Source: Vulcanimicrobiota bacterium | Lineage (GTDB): Bacteria; Vulcanimicrobiota; Xenobia; Xenobiales; JADMJV01 | NCBI GenBank assembly: GCA_019637395.1 | Contig: JAHBVR010000008.1 | Location: forward strand, 62,001 to 126,000 | DNA length: 64,000 nucleotides | Direction of reading: 5' to 3' | In this document: piece by piece, positions 43,163-52,252 of the stretch | Position numbering within the stretch: the stretch's first letter is position 1 | Layout: the number at the start of each line of letters is the position of its first letter | Position numbers and translations under genes: made by a program | The notes under the pieces: generated by a model | The model's database searches: none | What the model saw: only the letters and a program-made list of their open reading frames with translations | Told to the model about the DNA's origin: nothing

Positions 43163-45132
43163 TGCGTAACTTCGCGCCAGTAGAGTAGACGAAGGCGATC
43201 AGCCAGGTTGATGAAGTTGGAGTTGGAAAGGCCGGGGTTCAGGGTGAAGGTGACGGTTTCCCCAGGGGGGAGTGTGGAAGTTTCGTTGACGCCATCCATG
43301 TCCATGGCTATCATCGCCAAATTGTTCATATTAACGTTGCCAAGGGTCATAAACGAGTCGATCAAGGCAGTGGGACTCAGCCCGAATCCCACAAGTTGGA
43401 GGTCGACTTGGGCAAGTTCGGAGGAGCTGAGCGGGCTCCCTTTCTGCGTTTCTAATGCTGCGATAACTTCCTGTCGCACCAGGGTAAAGGGAGTGGTGTC
43501 GGTTCCGCTGTAGGTGGTGCCATGCAGGGTAATCTCTAGGTCAGCCAGACCGAGCGGGGATACGGAGGAAGGAGAGGTGGGGGGACCTTGGTAGACGTTG
43601 CCGTTCGCGTCCTTAAAAGACTCGTAGAGGCCCGGAGGGAGTTTGGCGTAGATAGGCGGCGGACCAGGGTTGGTGATTTCGCGGGCTTTGGTCTTGCCTG
43701 TGGAATCGGTGGTCTGGTAGTTTACTTTCAGGTGATATTCTTGAGTTGTTGGATCCTGAAAACGGCTTGGCGGGGCGACGATTTTGGATTGGAAGCCCAG
43801 GCTGGTCATGTCAAAATTGAAGCCCGGAATCACGATCGATTGACCCGGGAGAAACTTTGCTGGCGGGAATTCTGCAAGGTCATGTGCTCCCGCCGTGGTA
43901 ATTTTGATCTCCTTCTGGGTGCGATCCTGGATCATGTTGACGTTGGTGAACTCCACATCCTTGATCGGAGCGGCGGCACTGCCGGAGATGTCGGCGTAGT
44001 CGGCTTTGAGTTTGCCCTCAGTGTAGAGCAGGCCCGAGGCTCCCAGGTGTGAACCCGAAGTGCCCGTCAAGGTCATATCTTGCTGGGAGAGCAAGGCCAC
44101 CTTGTTGTTGCTGTTGAGCTGGCCCGTGCCGGTGATGGTCAGTTTGCCGGTGGCGATCAAAGCGCCCTCACCGCTGATGGGACCGTTCACGGTCAGATCA
44201 CCGTCGACGTAGACGATCCCCCCGTTCAGGGTCACGCCGCTGTTGAAGTCCAGTGGGCCACTGCGGTAGGCGTAACCGTCCACCTGATTGGGTCCGGAAT
44301 TGCTGGTAAAGGTGGTGACGCCAGGTTTACTGGAGGTATTGTAACTGCCGATATTAATAGTGGGGATGTGCACCTGGCCGGCGTGCAGACGAGTTTCCCC
44401 TTTGATGACCGTGCCAGTGGCAATATGGGCGCCGCCAGCCGCTTGTACGTCGCCTGTGACCAAGATGTCGGTCCCATCCAGCTTTAATGCCTCGTCTTCT
44501 GCGGAGTTGGTGGCCAGACTGCCGGGTAGGTATTGGCTGGGATCACCGAGGTCGGCCATGTCCTTGACGCTGGCCACTTTCGAATCGCCTGAGATCGAAA
44601 TTTTCCCCCCAGCGGCCATGGCGTAGGGGAAGGGGGGCACCCAAACCACCGCTTCCATACAACGCTCGATGCCATGGTCGACACCCACCGCCCGCAGATA
44701 GATGGAGTGCTCGGGGATGGTGATGTCCGTGCCGTCTATGTGGAGGGAGCTCTCCCCGCCGATGTTGTTGATAGACTGCACCATTTGGGTGTTCTTGAGC
44801 TTGGCGTTAAGGCTGGGTAACAGGGTCTGATCGAAGGTAAGTACCCCGCTTTCCACCTGGGGGTCTCCATTGGATACCGTCAGCACGCCGGGAAAAGGGC
44901 TGCTGTCATCCGGCGGGGTGTGGGCCAGGACCTTGGCCAACCCCTTGGCCAAACAATCCTCGGCCAAGTTGCGCGCAACCTGGGAGTGATGCAGGCGATT
45001 GGACACGCTTAAATGGTGAAAAGAAGTTCCGGCCACGGTCAGGCCCAGCAGTAGCAGCAAAGAGCTGGCCGTCAGAACGGTCAGGATACCGGCTCCCCGC
45101 TTTCGGGAGTGGACTTTCCAGGGCAGCTTCAT
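43159..45132 (-). CDS. PilX-like protein with a large beta-solenoid-like ectodomain
   Basis: 657 residues. N-terminus KRGAGILTVLTASSLLLLLG is a Gly-preceded hydrophobic helix, then HHSQVARNLAEDCLAKGLAK as in PilX/GspK. The exported part contains regular short beta repeats: TDILVTGDVQAAGGAHIATG, IVYVDGDLTVNGPISGEGAL, and KLTITGTGQLNSNNKVALLS, suggesting a right-handed beta-solenoid or a bactofilin-like stack. Later segments are hydrophilic and of unknown fold. Such a large tip-type protein could serve adhesion. It follows the GspF gene by 15 nt. Confidence 0.72.
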   Translation of the reverse strand: MKLPWKVHSRKRGAGILTVLTASSLLLLLGLTVAGTSFHHLSVSNRLHHSQVARNLAEDCLAKGLAKVLAHTPPDDSSPFPGVLTVSNGDPQVESGVLTFDQTLLPSLNAKLKNTQMVQSINNIGGESSLHIDGTDITIPEHSIYLRAVGVDHGIERCMEAVVWVPPFPYAMAAGGKISISGDSKVASVKDMADLGDPSQYLPGSLATNSAEDEALKLDGTDILVTGDVQAAGGAHIATGTVIKGETRLHAGQVHIPTINIGSYNTSSKPGVTTFTSNSGPNQVDGYAYRSGPLDFNSGVTLNGGIVYVDGDLTVNGPISGEGALIATGKLTITGTGQLNSNNKVALLSQQDMTLTGTSGSHLGASGLLYTEGKLKADYADISGSAAAPIKDVEFTNVNMIQDRTQKEIKITTAGAHDLAEFPPAKFLPGQSIVIPGFNFDMTSLGFQSKIVAPPSRFQDPTTQEYHLKVNYQTTDSTGKTKAREITNPGPPPIYAKLPPGLYESFKDANGNVYQGPPTSPSSVSPLGLADLEITLHGTTYSGTDTTPFTLVRQEVIAALETQKGSPLSSSELAQVDLQLVGFGLSPTALIDSFMTLGNVNMNNLAMIAMDMDGVNETSTLPPGETVTFTLNPGLSNSNFINLADRLRLLYWREVTQ

Positions 45133-45147
45133 CGTCTCTCCTCCACG

Positions 45148-46290
45148 CTAATGCATATTTTCGATCACCTGGGACATGGGAAGCATGGTGGCCAGCACCA
45201 GCGTTCCTACCATAAACCCGATGAAGGCCATTATGGCCGGTTCCAACATCGCGGTAAAGATGTCCAGTGAGTGATCGACTTCGGCTTCATACATCTCGGC
45301 AGACTTCTGTAAAAGCTGCCCGAGAGCGGCGGATTCTTCACCCGCCTGTACCATGTTTAACATAAGCTTCGGGAAAAAACCGGTGGCTCCCAGGCTGTCG
45401 GCAAAGGATTCGCCCTGATTGAGTCCCTCGCTGGCCACTTTGATGGACTCGATCAGCAGTGGGTTTTCGGTGACTTCCGCCGAGATAGGCAGAGAACTGA
45501 GCGGGTTCATGCCGCACTCGATCTGCACGCTCAGAGCTCGCGAGAAACGGGCGTAGGCCAGAGCTTTGTAAACTGGCCCAAGGCCCGGTATCTTCTCTAC
45601 CCAGGTCGCGACAAGCTTCTGGTTGTCGCGTTTGCGCAGCCAGGCGGGGACTGCGAACCACAAGCTGGTTCCGATCAAAAGTGAGCCTATGTAGAAGGCC
45701 GGACTGCGCAAGAAGGTGGTGATTTTCATTACCACCACCGTGATCAAGGGGGGCTCGACCCCGGAACCGGAAATGAGTTCGAACATTCCCTTCATGATGT
45801 ACGGAGGAATGGTGACCATCATAATGGTGGCGATGACAAAAATGAAGGCTGGATAGCCGAGGGCGCTCTTGACTTTGAGCACCAGGGCCCGTTCTTTTTC
45901 TTCATAGCGGCTCAGTTCCAGCAGCACCTGGTCGAGTAACCCGGTTTTTTCGCCCATCTGTACCAGGCGAAGTTGCAACTTGCTGAAGGCGCGTGGATAG
46001 CAATTCATGGCCGCGGAGAGGGGATAACCGCCTTGAATACGCTGGGCCATACCGCGGCAAACCTCGGCGAGTTTGGGATCGTCCGACTGGTCCGCCAGGT
46101 AGTCCAGGGACCTGTCCACAGTGACACCGGCCAGCACCATCGTCGAAAGAGAGCGTAAGAACACAGTTTTAGACTCAGGGTTCGGGCGAATTTGCTCGAC
46201 TTGGCTGAGTTTCATGTTGGGCCGCGGGGCCGCTGCCTGACGGCGCGGGCTAGTTCCGCTCACCTTTGTCGACGATAGGATGAGAGTCAT
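45148..46290 (-). CDS. Type II secretion/type IV pilus inner-membrane protein GspF/PilC
   Basis: 380 residues from ATG 46290 with GGAGG ~12 nt upstream. Two repeated GspF cytoplasmic domains (FLRSLSTMVLAGVTVDRSLD, with LVQMGEKTGLLDQVLLELS; ARFSRALSVQIECGMNPLSS, with MVQAGEESAALGQLLQKSAE) alternate with three membrane helices (ALGYPAFIFVIATIMMVTIP, YIGSLLIGTSLWFAVPAWL, and the C-terminal LEPAIMAFIGFMVGTLVLAT). GspF/PilC is the platform that couples the assembly ATPase to pilin polymerisation. No GspE/PilB ATPase lies nearby, so this system must borrow one. Confidence 0.92.
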   Translation of the reverse strand: MTLILSSTKVSGTSPRRQAAAPRPNMKLSQVEQIRPNPESKTVFLRSLSTMVLAGVTVDRSLDYLADQSDDPKLAEVCRGMAQRIQGGYPLSAAMNCYPRAFSKLQLRLVQMGEKTGLLDQVLLELSRYEEKERALVLKVKSALGYPAFIFVIATIMMVTIPPYIMKGMFELISGSGVEPPLITVVVMKITTFLRSPAFYIGSLLIGTSLWFAVPAWLRKRDNQKLVATWVEKIPGLGPVYKALAYARFSRALSVQIECGMNPLSSLPISAEVTENPLLIESIKVASEGLNQGESFADSLGATGFFPKLMLNMVQAGEESAALGQLLQKSAEMYEAEVDHSLDIFTAMLEPAIMAFIGFMVGTLVLATMLPMSQVIENMH

Positions 46291-46361
46291 TGAAAGGATG
46301 CCCCTCCAAGATGCTCACCTTCACTCCCTGAACTGCCTGCTCTGCCGGCAAGGCTAGTCTT

Positions 46362-46390
46362 ATTATACCAGTACCTTGCCCGCAAAACAA
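46362..46390 (-). promoter_or_regulatory. Extended -10 promoter for the gspF-pilin-kinase operon
   Basis: On the minus strand TTGTTT (46390-46385) is followed after 17 bp by TATAAT (46367-46362), which is preceded by TG-G giving an extended -10 (TGGTATAAT). The expected start site is ~65 nt upstream of the gspF ATG. The same region separates gspF from guaA; no equally good plus-strand promoter was seen. Confidence 0.6.
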
Positions 46391-46455
46391 GCGAAGTTCA
46401 TGGTCCAGGACGTGTTCGTCACGGGACCTGCTCGCCCTTGAAGGGAGGTGCATTT

Positions 46456-48024
46456 TTGAATCCGAAGCAGAACGCCGTGCAAATAGAAGAACGAGTCGTT
46501 GTCCTCGATTACGGCTCACAATACAACCTGCTGATTGTGCGCCGGCTTCGTGAAGTAGGAGTTTACGCTGAGCTGCTCGACCCCGATCAGAGTTGGGACC
46601 AGCTTTCTCAGGGAGTGCCCGTCCGGGCCGTAGTCCTATCTGGCGGGCCCAACAGTGTCTATGAAAGCGGCGCTCCCGCTCTTCCCCAGGGCTTGCTCGA
46701 GGCCGATGTGCCTCTGCTGGGCATCTGTTATGGGATGCAGTTGCTGGCCAAAGAGTTAGGCGGCCAGGTGGTCGCTTCCACGCGCCGTGAATATGGACCC
46801 GCTACTTTCCGCATTCATCAGGCTTCGGCGCTATGGCAGGGTCTGCAGGAAAATGAACATTGCTGGATGAGTCACGGCGACCAGGTGTTCAAACTTCCAG
46901 CCGGCTTCGAGTCGCTGGCTTCGACGGATACGGCTTTGGCTGCCATGGGCGATGAGAAACGTAAGATTTATGCACTGCAGTTTCATCCCGAAGTGACCCA
47001 CACCCCGGCCGGAGTGCGCATCCTCAAGAATTTTGTCGAGTTGGCCGGGTGTCAACTCAACTGGACGGCGGGCAATTTCGTGGAAGCCAGCCTGGCCGAG
47101 ATTGCTCAACAGGTGGGGCAGGAGCGGGTGGTGTGCGCCATCTCCGGAGGAGTGGACTCGACGGTGGCGGCCGTGCTGGTGCATCGGGCCATCGGTACTC
47201 GCCTGACCTGCCTCTTCGTGGATAATGGGCTGCTGCGCCAGGATGAGGGCGACCAGGTCATGGAATCGCTGGCCATGCTGGGCCTCAATGTCCGCCGGGT
47301 GCAGGCTCAGGAGCGCTTCCTGAAGGGCCTGGCGGGAGTGACCGACCCGGAGACAAAACGCAAGAAGATAGGGGAAGCTTTTATTCGCGTCTTTGAGGAA
47401 GAGGTAGCCGCTCTGGGCGAGGTGCCTTATCTGGTGCAGGGTACTCTTTATCCGGATGTTATTGAAAGCGGTCAGGGCGGTCACAAGAAAGCCCACAACA
47501 TCAAGACCCATCACAATGTCGGGGGCTTGCCGGAAGACCTGAAATTCAAGCTGGTGGAGCCGCTCCGGCAGTTGTTCAAGGACGAGGTCCGGCGGGTCGG
47601 CCGCGAATTGGGAATCGACTCGCGGTTGTTGGAGCGCCAGCCGTTTCCTGGGCCCGGTATGGCGGTTCGTTGTCTGGGCGAGGTCCGCGAGGACCGCTTG
47701 GTGGTGTTGCGAGCCGCCGACGCTATCGTGCGCTATGAATTGGACAGGCTGCCCCTGGCGGGGCCCGGCCGGCGCCCCTGGCAGTATTTCGCGGCCCTGC
47801 TGCCGGTCAAGTCGGTGGGCGTGCAGGGAGACCATCGCTCTTATGCCGAGGTGGTGGTGGTGCGCGCCGTTTACTCAGAAGATGCCATGACGGCCCAGGT
47901 GGCCGACCTGGATCACAGTTTGCTGACTCGTCTGGCCACGCGCATCGTCAATGAAGTGGCCGGAGTCAGCCGGGTGGTTTACGACATTACGCCAAAACCA
48001 CCCGGCACCATCGAATGGGAGTAA
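46456..48024 (+). CDS. guaA: GMP synthase (glutamine-hydrolysing)
   Basis: 522 residues. The start is TTG 46456, 5 nt after AAGGGAGGTG; the frame is open upstream but includes that ribosome site. The amidotransferase half shows VVVLDYGSQYNLLIVRRLRE, LLGICYGMQLLAKELGG with the Cys, and YALQFHPEVTHT with His-Glu. The ATP-pyrophosphatase half has CAISGGVDSTVAAVLVH, the LFVDNGLLRQDEG segment, and GPGMAVRCLGEV, ending DITPKPPGTIEWE. It makes GMP from XMP, ATP and glutamine. tyrS follows 5 nt later, so they form one operon. Confidence 0.95.
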   Translation: MNPKQNAVQIEERVVVLDYGSQYNLLIVRRLREVGVYAELLDPDQSWDQLSQGVPVRAVVLSGGPNSVYESGAPALPQGLLEADVPLLGICYGMQLLAKELGGQVVASTRREYGPATFRIHQASALWQGLQENEHCWMSHGDQVFKLPAGFESLASTDTALAAMGDEKRKIYALQFHPEVTHTPAGVRILKNFVELAGCQLNWTAGNFVEASLAEIAQQVGQERVVCAISGGVDSTVAAVLVHRAIGTRLTCLFVDNGLLRQDEGDQVMESLAMLGLNVRRVQAQERFLKGLAGVTDPETKRKKIGEAFIRVFEEEVAALGEVPYLVQGTLYPDVIESGQGGHKKAHNIKTHHNVGGLPEDLKFKLVEPLRQLFKDEVRRVGRELGIDSRLLERQPFPGPGMAVRCLGEVREDRLVVLRAADAIVRYELDRLPLAGPGRRPWQYFAALLPVKSVGVQGDHRSYAEVVVVRAVYSEDAMTAQVADLDHSLLTRLATRIVNEVAGVSRVVYDITPKPPGTIEWE

Positions 48025-48028
48025 TCTC

Positions 48029-49237
48029 TTGAAGAATCTCAGTCCTCAGGAACAGCTGGCTGTCCTCAAGCGCGCCAGCGCCGAAATCATCAGTGAGCAA
48101 GATCTATTGGCTCGCATCGAGTTGAGCCAGAAAGAAAAGCGGCCGATGCGCATCAAGCTCGGTCTCGATCCGACCGCGCCGCATATCCATTTGGGTTTTG
48201 CCGTGGTGCTGCGCAAGTTGCGCCAGTTTCAGGATTTAGGACATCAGGTGGTGCTCTTGATCGGAGATTTCACCGCTCGCGTGGGTGATCCGACGGGCCG
48301 TTCCGAGACTCGCAAGGTGCTGACGCCGGAAGAAATCGAGAGCAATGCGCGCACCTACCGCGATCAATTCTCCCTGATTCTTGATCCGGAGAAAACCGAA
48401 GTGCGCTTCAACAGCGAGTGGCTTTTGCCCATGAGCTTTGCCGACATTTTGGGGTTGACTTCCAAATACACGGTCGCCCAATTACTGGAGCGCGATGATT
48501 TTACCAAGAGATTTAAGGGCGGCATTCCCATCGGCGTTCATGAACTGCTCTATCCGCTGATGCAGGGCTATGACTCGGTAGCCTTGCGCAGTGATGTGGA
48601 AATGGGCGGTACCGACCAGAAGTTTAACAACCTGGTGGGTCGGGTTTTGCAGCGCGAGTATGATCAACTGCCTCAAATCGTGTTTTTAATGCCTATTCTC
48701 GAAGGCCTGGACGGCGTCCAGAAAATGAGCAAAAGCCTGGGCAACTACGTGGGTATCGCCGAACCTCCCAATGAGATGTTCGGCAAGCTAATGTCGATTC
48801 CCGACGGGTTGATGCGACGCTATTTCGAATTGTGCACCGAGGTGGACCTGGCCGAGGTGGACCGCCGCCTGGCCCAGGATCATCCGCGCGACAATAAATT
48901 CTGGCTGGGCCGCGAGATCATCAGCATTTACCACGGAGCCGCCGCCGCCCGGGCGGCTCAGGATGAATTCGTCAAGGTTTTCTCTAATAAGGAGAATCCC
49001 ACCGACATGGCGGAGTTTGTGGTCGAGCGAGAGCTGGCTCCAGAGGGCAAGATCGGATTGGCCAGGCTGCTGATCGTGGCCGGGCTGGCTCCCAGCAATA
49101 AGGAAGCGCGCCGTCTGATCGAGCAGGGGGCCGTGCACTGGAACGGAGTCAAGCGGACCGACGCGGGAGATCTGGAGTTGGGCCAGGGCGGAGTGCTGAA
49201 AGTGGGCCGGCGCTTCTGCCGCATCACCTCTGTTTAA
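48029..49237 (+). CDS. tyrS: Tyrosyl-tRNA synthetase
   Basis: 402 residues from TTG 48029, behind GGGAG and 5 nt after guaA. Class-I motifs: HIGH-like PTAPHIHLGFAVVLRKL and KMSKS in DGVQKMSKSLGN; tyrosine and tRNA-binding segments include EMGGTDQKFNNLVGR. A C-terminal S4-like RNA-binding domain (ARLLIVAGLAPSNKEARRLI) closes it. The HIHLG variant and overall length point to the TyrZ-like subgroup. It charges tRNA-Tyr. Confidence 0.94.
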   Translation: MKNLSPQEQLAVLKRASAEIISEQDLLARIELSQKEKRPMRIKLGLDPTAPHIHLGFAVVLRKLRQFQDLGHQVVLLIGDFTARVGDPTGRSETRKVLTPEEIESNARTYRDQFSLILDPEKTEVRFNSEWLLPMSFADILGLTSKYTVAQLLERDDFTKRFKGGIPIGVHELLYPLMQGYDSVALRSDVEMGGTDQKFNNLVGRVLQREYDQLPQIVFLMPILEGLDGVQKMSKSLGNYVGIAEPPNEMFGKLMSIPDGLMRRYFELCTEVDLAEVDRRLAQDHPRDNKFWLGREIISIYHGAAAARAAQDEFVKVFSNKENPTDMAEFVVERELAPEGKIGLARLLIVAGLAPSNKEARRLIEQGAVHWNGVKRTDAGDLELGQGGVLKVGRRFCRITSV

Positions 49238-49251
49238 GAGTAAAAATTTAC

Positions 49252-49278
49252 GAAACGTCTCTTGCCGAGAGGCGTTTC
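49252..49278 (+). terminator. Hairpin after tyrS
   Basis: GAAACGTCTCT pairs with AGAGGCGTTTC (one mismatch) around a 5-nt loop, starting 15 nt after the tyrS stop. No U tract follows (CTGAGGGA), so it may be a weak terminator or an mRNA-stability element. Confidence 0.5.
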
Positions 49279-49324
49279 CTGAGGGATACTTAGATTGTAT
49301 GAATTTTCGATCGTTGGAGGCGCT

Positions 49325-50527
49325 GTGAAACAATTTACTCTGGCCGGGCTGGTGTTGACGCTGGGAGCGGCGGCGGCTTTCGCGGCCACTCCCGACCCGG
49401 GAGATGTCCAGACTACTCATAAGGATAGCTATAAGACGGTTCGTAATACCCACGAAACCTTGGTCCAGGTCAACAACTATGTGACCAAGGTGCTGGGCAT
49501 CGCCACCTGGGACGGCTATGCCGACAACCCTTTCACGGATCGTTATAACATCGCCCAATTTAACTACAATCCCACCCTGGAGGAGTTGCGCCACGCCTAC
49601 GGAGACGCCGAGGCGCGTATTGTCGATCGCCTGTCCAGCACCGGCGGGCGCGGCCAGATCAACATCGTGGCCCACAGTGACCTGATCGCCGGTTCCACCG
49701 GTCGCGAGACGGAAAAAGGTTACACCGTGAACCATTCCGCTCAGGACAACAGTTCGACCAAGAAGGTCGAAAGCAACTCTTCCACCTCTACCTCGGTCGA
49801 CAAAGTGACGAAGACCGAATTACCTGAGCAGATTGTCATAACTTTCGGGCCCGATACCATCCGGATTGGTGATCTGGATAGTGGGGGGACTGATTATGTT
49901 CTTGCCGATGGCGAGACCAACTTCAATCACATCCATACCACTCAGGTCGACACCTACCAGACCAAGACCACCACCACCAATACCGAGACGACCTACACGG
50001 TCAGCGGCGAATTGTACTCCAGTCCGATCGTGCTGGACCTTTCGGGAACCGGTAAGATCGGCGCCAGCGACGGACACTGGTTGCCCCATCCCAAGGCCTT
50101 CTATACGAAACACCGGGTGATGTTTGACTTCTTCGGCAACGGCTTCCCCGTCGCCATGGAGTGGGTTGGCGAGACCGATGGTCTGCTGGTTCGCCCCAAA
50201 GCGGATGGCAAGGTCGACGGCACCTGTCTCTTTGGTAGCGCCAACGGCTACACCAATGGCTACGAACAACTGGCCACGCTGGACCTCAACCTGGACGGGC
50301 ATGTTTCGGGCAAGGAACTGGCCGGCCTGTCGGTGTGGCAGGATAAGAACGGTGACGGCAAGTGTGACGCCGGCGAACTGCAGACCGTGCAGCAGTTGGG
50401 TATCACCGACTTCAACCTGAAGCATACGCAGTACAAGAGCAGCTTCACCATGAAGGGCAAAACCCAGACGATGTACGATTGGTGGCCCACCATGTTCGAA
50501 ATCAAGAAGAACAAGCAGCCCGTCTAA
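49325..50527 (+). CDS. Secreted RTX-like calcium-loop protein
   Basis: 400 residues from GTG 49325 with GGAGG 7 nt upstream. The signal peptide KQFTLAGLVLTLGAAAAFA is followed by a Thr/Ser-rich middle region (TYQTKTTTTNTETTYTV). The C-terminal part has LYSSPIVLDLSGTGKIGASD, VMFDFFGNGFPVAMEWVGET, DGLLVRPKADGKVDG and then two EF-hand-like loops, DLNLDGHVSGKEL and DKNGDGKCDAGEL. That order is the same as in the C-terminal calcium-binding region of RTX/hemolysin-like exoproteins. It probably binds calcium outside the cell; no toxin or hydrolase domain is seen. Confidence 0.7.
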   Translation: MKQFTLAGLVLTLGAAAAFAATPDPGDVQTTHKDSYKTVRNTHETLVQVNNYVTKVLGIATWDGYADNPFTDRYNIAQFNYNPTLEELRHAYGDAEARIVDRLSSTGGRGQINIVAHSDLIAGSTGRETEKGYTVNHSAQDNSSTKKVESNSSTSTSVDKVTKTELPEQIVITFGPDTIRIGDLDSGGTDYVLADGETNFNHIHTTQVDTYQTKTTTTNTETTYTVSGELYSSPIVLDLSGTGKIGASDGHWLPHPKAFYTKHRVMFDFFGNGFPVAMEWVGETDGLLVRPKADGKVDGTCLFGSANGYTNGYEQLATLDLNLDGHVSGKELAGLSVWQDKNGDGKCDAGELQTVQQLGITDFNLKHTQYKSSFTMKGKTQTMYDWWPTMFEIKKNKQPV

Positions 50528-50545
50528 AAGGCTTCGGTTCTTTCG

Positions 50546-50574
50546 AAAAGGCTCTCCGCAAGGGGAGCCTTTTT
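50546..50574 (+). terminator. Rho-independent terminator of the calcium-loop gene
   Basis: AAAAGGCTCTCC pairs with GGGGAGCCTTTT (one mismatch) around GCAA, followed by TTTCG, 18 nt after the stop. Clear hairpin and U run. Confidence 0.8.
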
Positions 50575-50579
50575 CGCGG

Positions 50580-51620
50580 GAGTTGACTACGGGGGCCGGG
50601 CCTGGTGACCGGTGACCAAGCCGGTCCCTGCGGGTGTTGCCTCGGGATTGGCTACGGGCGGCCGAACTCTGGCCACCCCTGACCGAGGAGCGGTTCCTGC
50701 CGGGGCTCGCTCGGGCTTGGCCATTGGTGCCGCATCGCGCTCGGTGCATGCCGCCCCCGGGCAGGCCGCTCCGCGCTCACCGGTGCACGCATTGCCGGAA
50801 CCAGTGCACGCATCTACGGGGACCACCGGTGGGTTTCTTGCAGGGCTTGGCCACGGGTGGCCGAGTTCTGGCCACCGGTGAACGAGGGCCGGTTCCTGTC
50901 GGGGCTCGCTCAGGCTTGGCCATTGGTACCGCATCGCGCTCGGTGCGATGCCGCCCGGACCGGCCGCTCCGCGCTCACCGGTGCACGCATTGCCGGAACC
51001 AGTGCACGCATCTACGGGGGCACCGGTGGGTTTCTTGCAGGGCTTGGCCACGGTGAACGAAGGCCGGTTCCTGCCGGGCTCGCTGCGGGCTTGGGCGCTC
51101 AGTGCATGCACCGGACCGGTACTGCTGGCGCTCACCGGTGCACGCATCGCGCTTACCGGTGCACCCCCCAGACCGAGCGGCACGCGCTCATCGGGGCAGG
51201 CATTGCCGGAACCAGTGCGCGCATCTACGGGGCCGCCGGTGACCAGAGCCGGTCTCTTGCGGGCTCGTAGCGGGTGTGGCTGCGGGTGCGCGCTCCGTGC
51301 ATGCCCCGGACCGGTGCGGCTCGCGCTTACCAGTGTACGCCCCCGGACTGGGCGGTTCGCGCATTTGCCGCGCGTCTATGGGTGGCCGCCGTTGGGTTCT
51401 TGTGGGGCTTGGCCACGGGTGGCCGAGTTCTGGCCACCGGTGACCAAGGAGCCGGTTCCTGCCTGGGCTCGCCACGGGCTTGACCCTGGGTGGCGCCCCG
51501 GCCTTCTGAGGCTGGTCATGCACACCACCCCTGGTGACACCAGGGTGAGGCGGGCCTCTCGGGGCTGGTGCCACCATCTTGGCGGAACTCGAGTCGCCGC
51601 CGGGTGAGAGAGTAAACGAA
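50580..51620. repeat. GC-rich degenerate tandem-repeat region (~199 bp unit)
   Basis: A ~1 kb GC-rich stretch without a convincing gene. Two near-copies of a ~199-bp unit start at about 50661 and 50860 (GCCGAACTCTGGCCACC / GCCGAGTTCTGGCCACC); a third, shorter and more diverged copy starts near 51046 and a fourth partial one near 51421. Within units, shorter motifs recur: (C)ACCGGTG palindromes, GGTTCCTGCCGGG, GGGCTTGGCCAC, GTGCACGCAT. Several frames on both strands stay open through it, which is a by-product of GC content and repeat length, and their translations (Pro/Arg/His-rich) look non-coding. It lies between a terminator and a truncated Rpn-type gene. Confidence 0.65.
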
Positions 51621-51676
51621 CGAAAGCTTGGAAAACCGGCCGCCTGCCGGTGATGGGGCAAGGTCGTCCCGAGGGC

Positions 51677-52252
51677 TCAGGGGCCTATGGCGGGGTCGCT
51701 CAGTGATACTTGAAATGTGCTCTTCCATTCCTCGCTCGAGCGCGCGAGCATTAAATCGCCGAAGAGCTGGAGCAGGCGGTTAAGGTCGTCAATTGCTTGC
51801 AGATTGGCCAGCGCCGCTGAGTCGAGTTCTCCCCAGCGTTGTTGGTGCCGGCTCAGGATGGCTACACGCACAGCCTGGCAAGACTCCTGCCGTACCTCCT
51901 TGCGTCCTTGCTCACGTCCCTCCTGCCGTCCCTCTTCGCGTCCGATACGCTCGATACTGGTGATGTAGACCATGTTGTTCTCCTTCTCGAAACAGGCCAG
52001 TTCTTGCTTAAAAGTATACTCCAGATTTTTGGGGAGAGCCAGAATCCAGTCCAGCAGCCGGAAGAGCTCCAGGATCTGGGGGCGGGTCAGGCAGCAATAG
52101 TAGAGGCCGCGAATGAGGCGAATCTTGATTTCCGCGCGTTTGCGCGGGCGCCGGCGTGTGGCCTGGGCCTGCCGATAAAGTACTACCGGAGAGTCCAAGA
52201 CAGGTAGAATTGGACAAAGTTCGGCAATCAACGCTGTTAGCGGTCCCGCCAA
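51677..52252 (-). pseudogene. Truncated Rpn-family nuclease/putative transposase
   Basis: 191 residues matching the C-terminal half of Rpn-type (PDDEXK_2/DUF4351-like) proteins: LFRLLDWILALPKNLEYTFK, ECFEKENN-type linker, MVYITSIERIGREEGRQEGR with the Arg/Glu/Gln repeat tail, and SSEEWKSTFQ near the end. The N-terminal nuclease core (D-x-n-E-x-K with its beta-strands) is missing upstream. Instead, 52253-52499 shows an unrelated protein-like frame (HLYKEPKRAGIPLEGHAILK) broken by stops. Thus a 5'-truncated, probably inactive gene. Confidence 0.6.

Noticed and set aside
46350-46380. Purine riboswitch before guaA
   Set aside because: The GGCAAGG/CCTTGCC arms are only a 7-bp inverted repeat around the divergent promoter; no aptamer-like three-way junction is seen.
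50661-51060. CRISPR-like array
   Set aside because: Repeat units are ~199 bp, degenerate and without uniform short repeats and unique spacers; no cas genes are present.
50587-51607. Several long open frames on both strands (up to 219 codons) in the repeat region
   Set aside because: They arise from GC-rich tandem repeats whose unit (~199 bp) is not a multiple of three, the products are Pro/Arg/His-rich, and no ribosome site or domain is seen.
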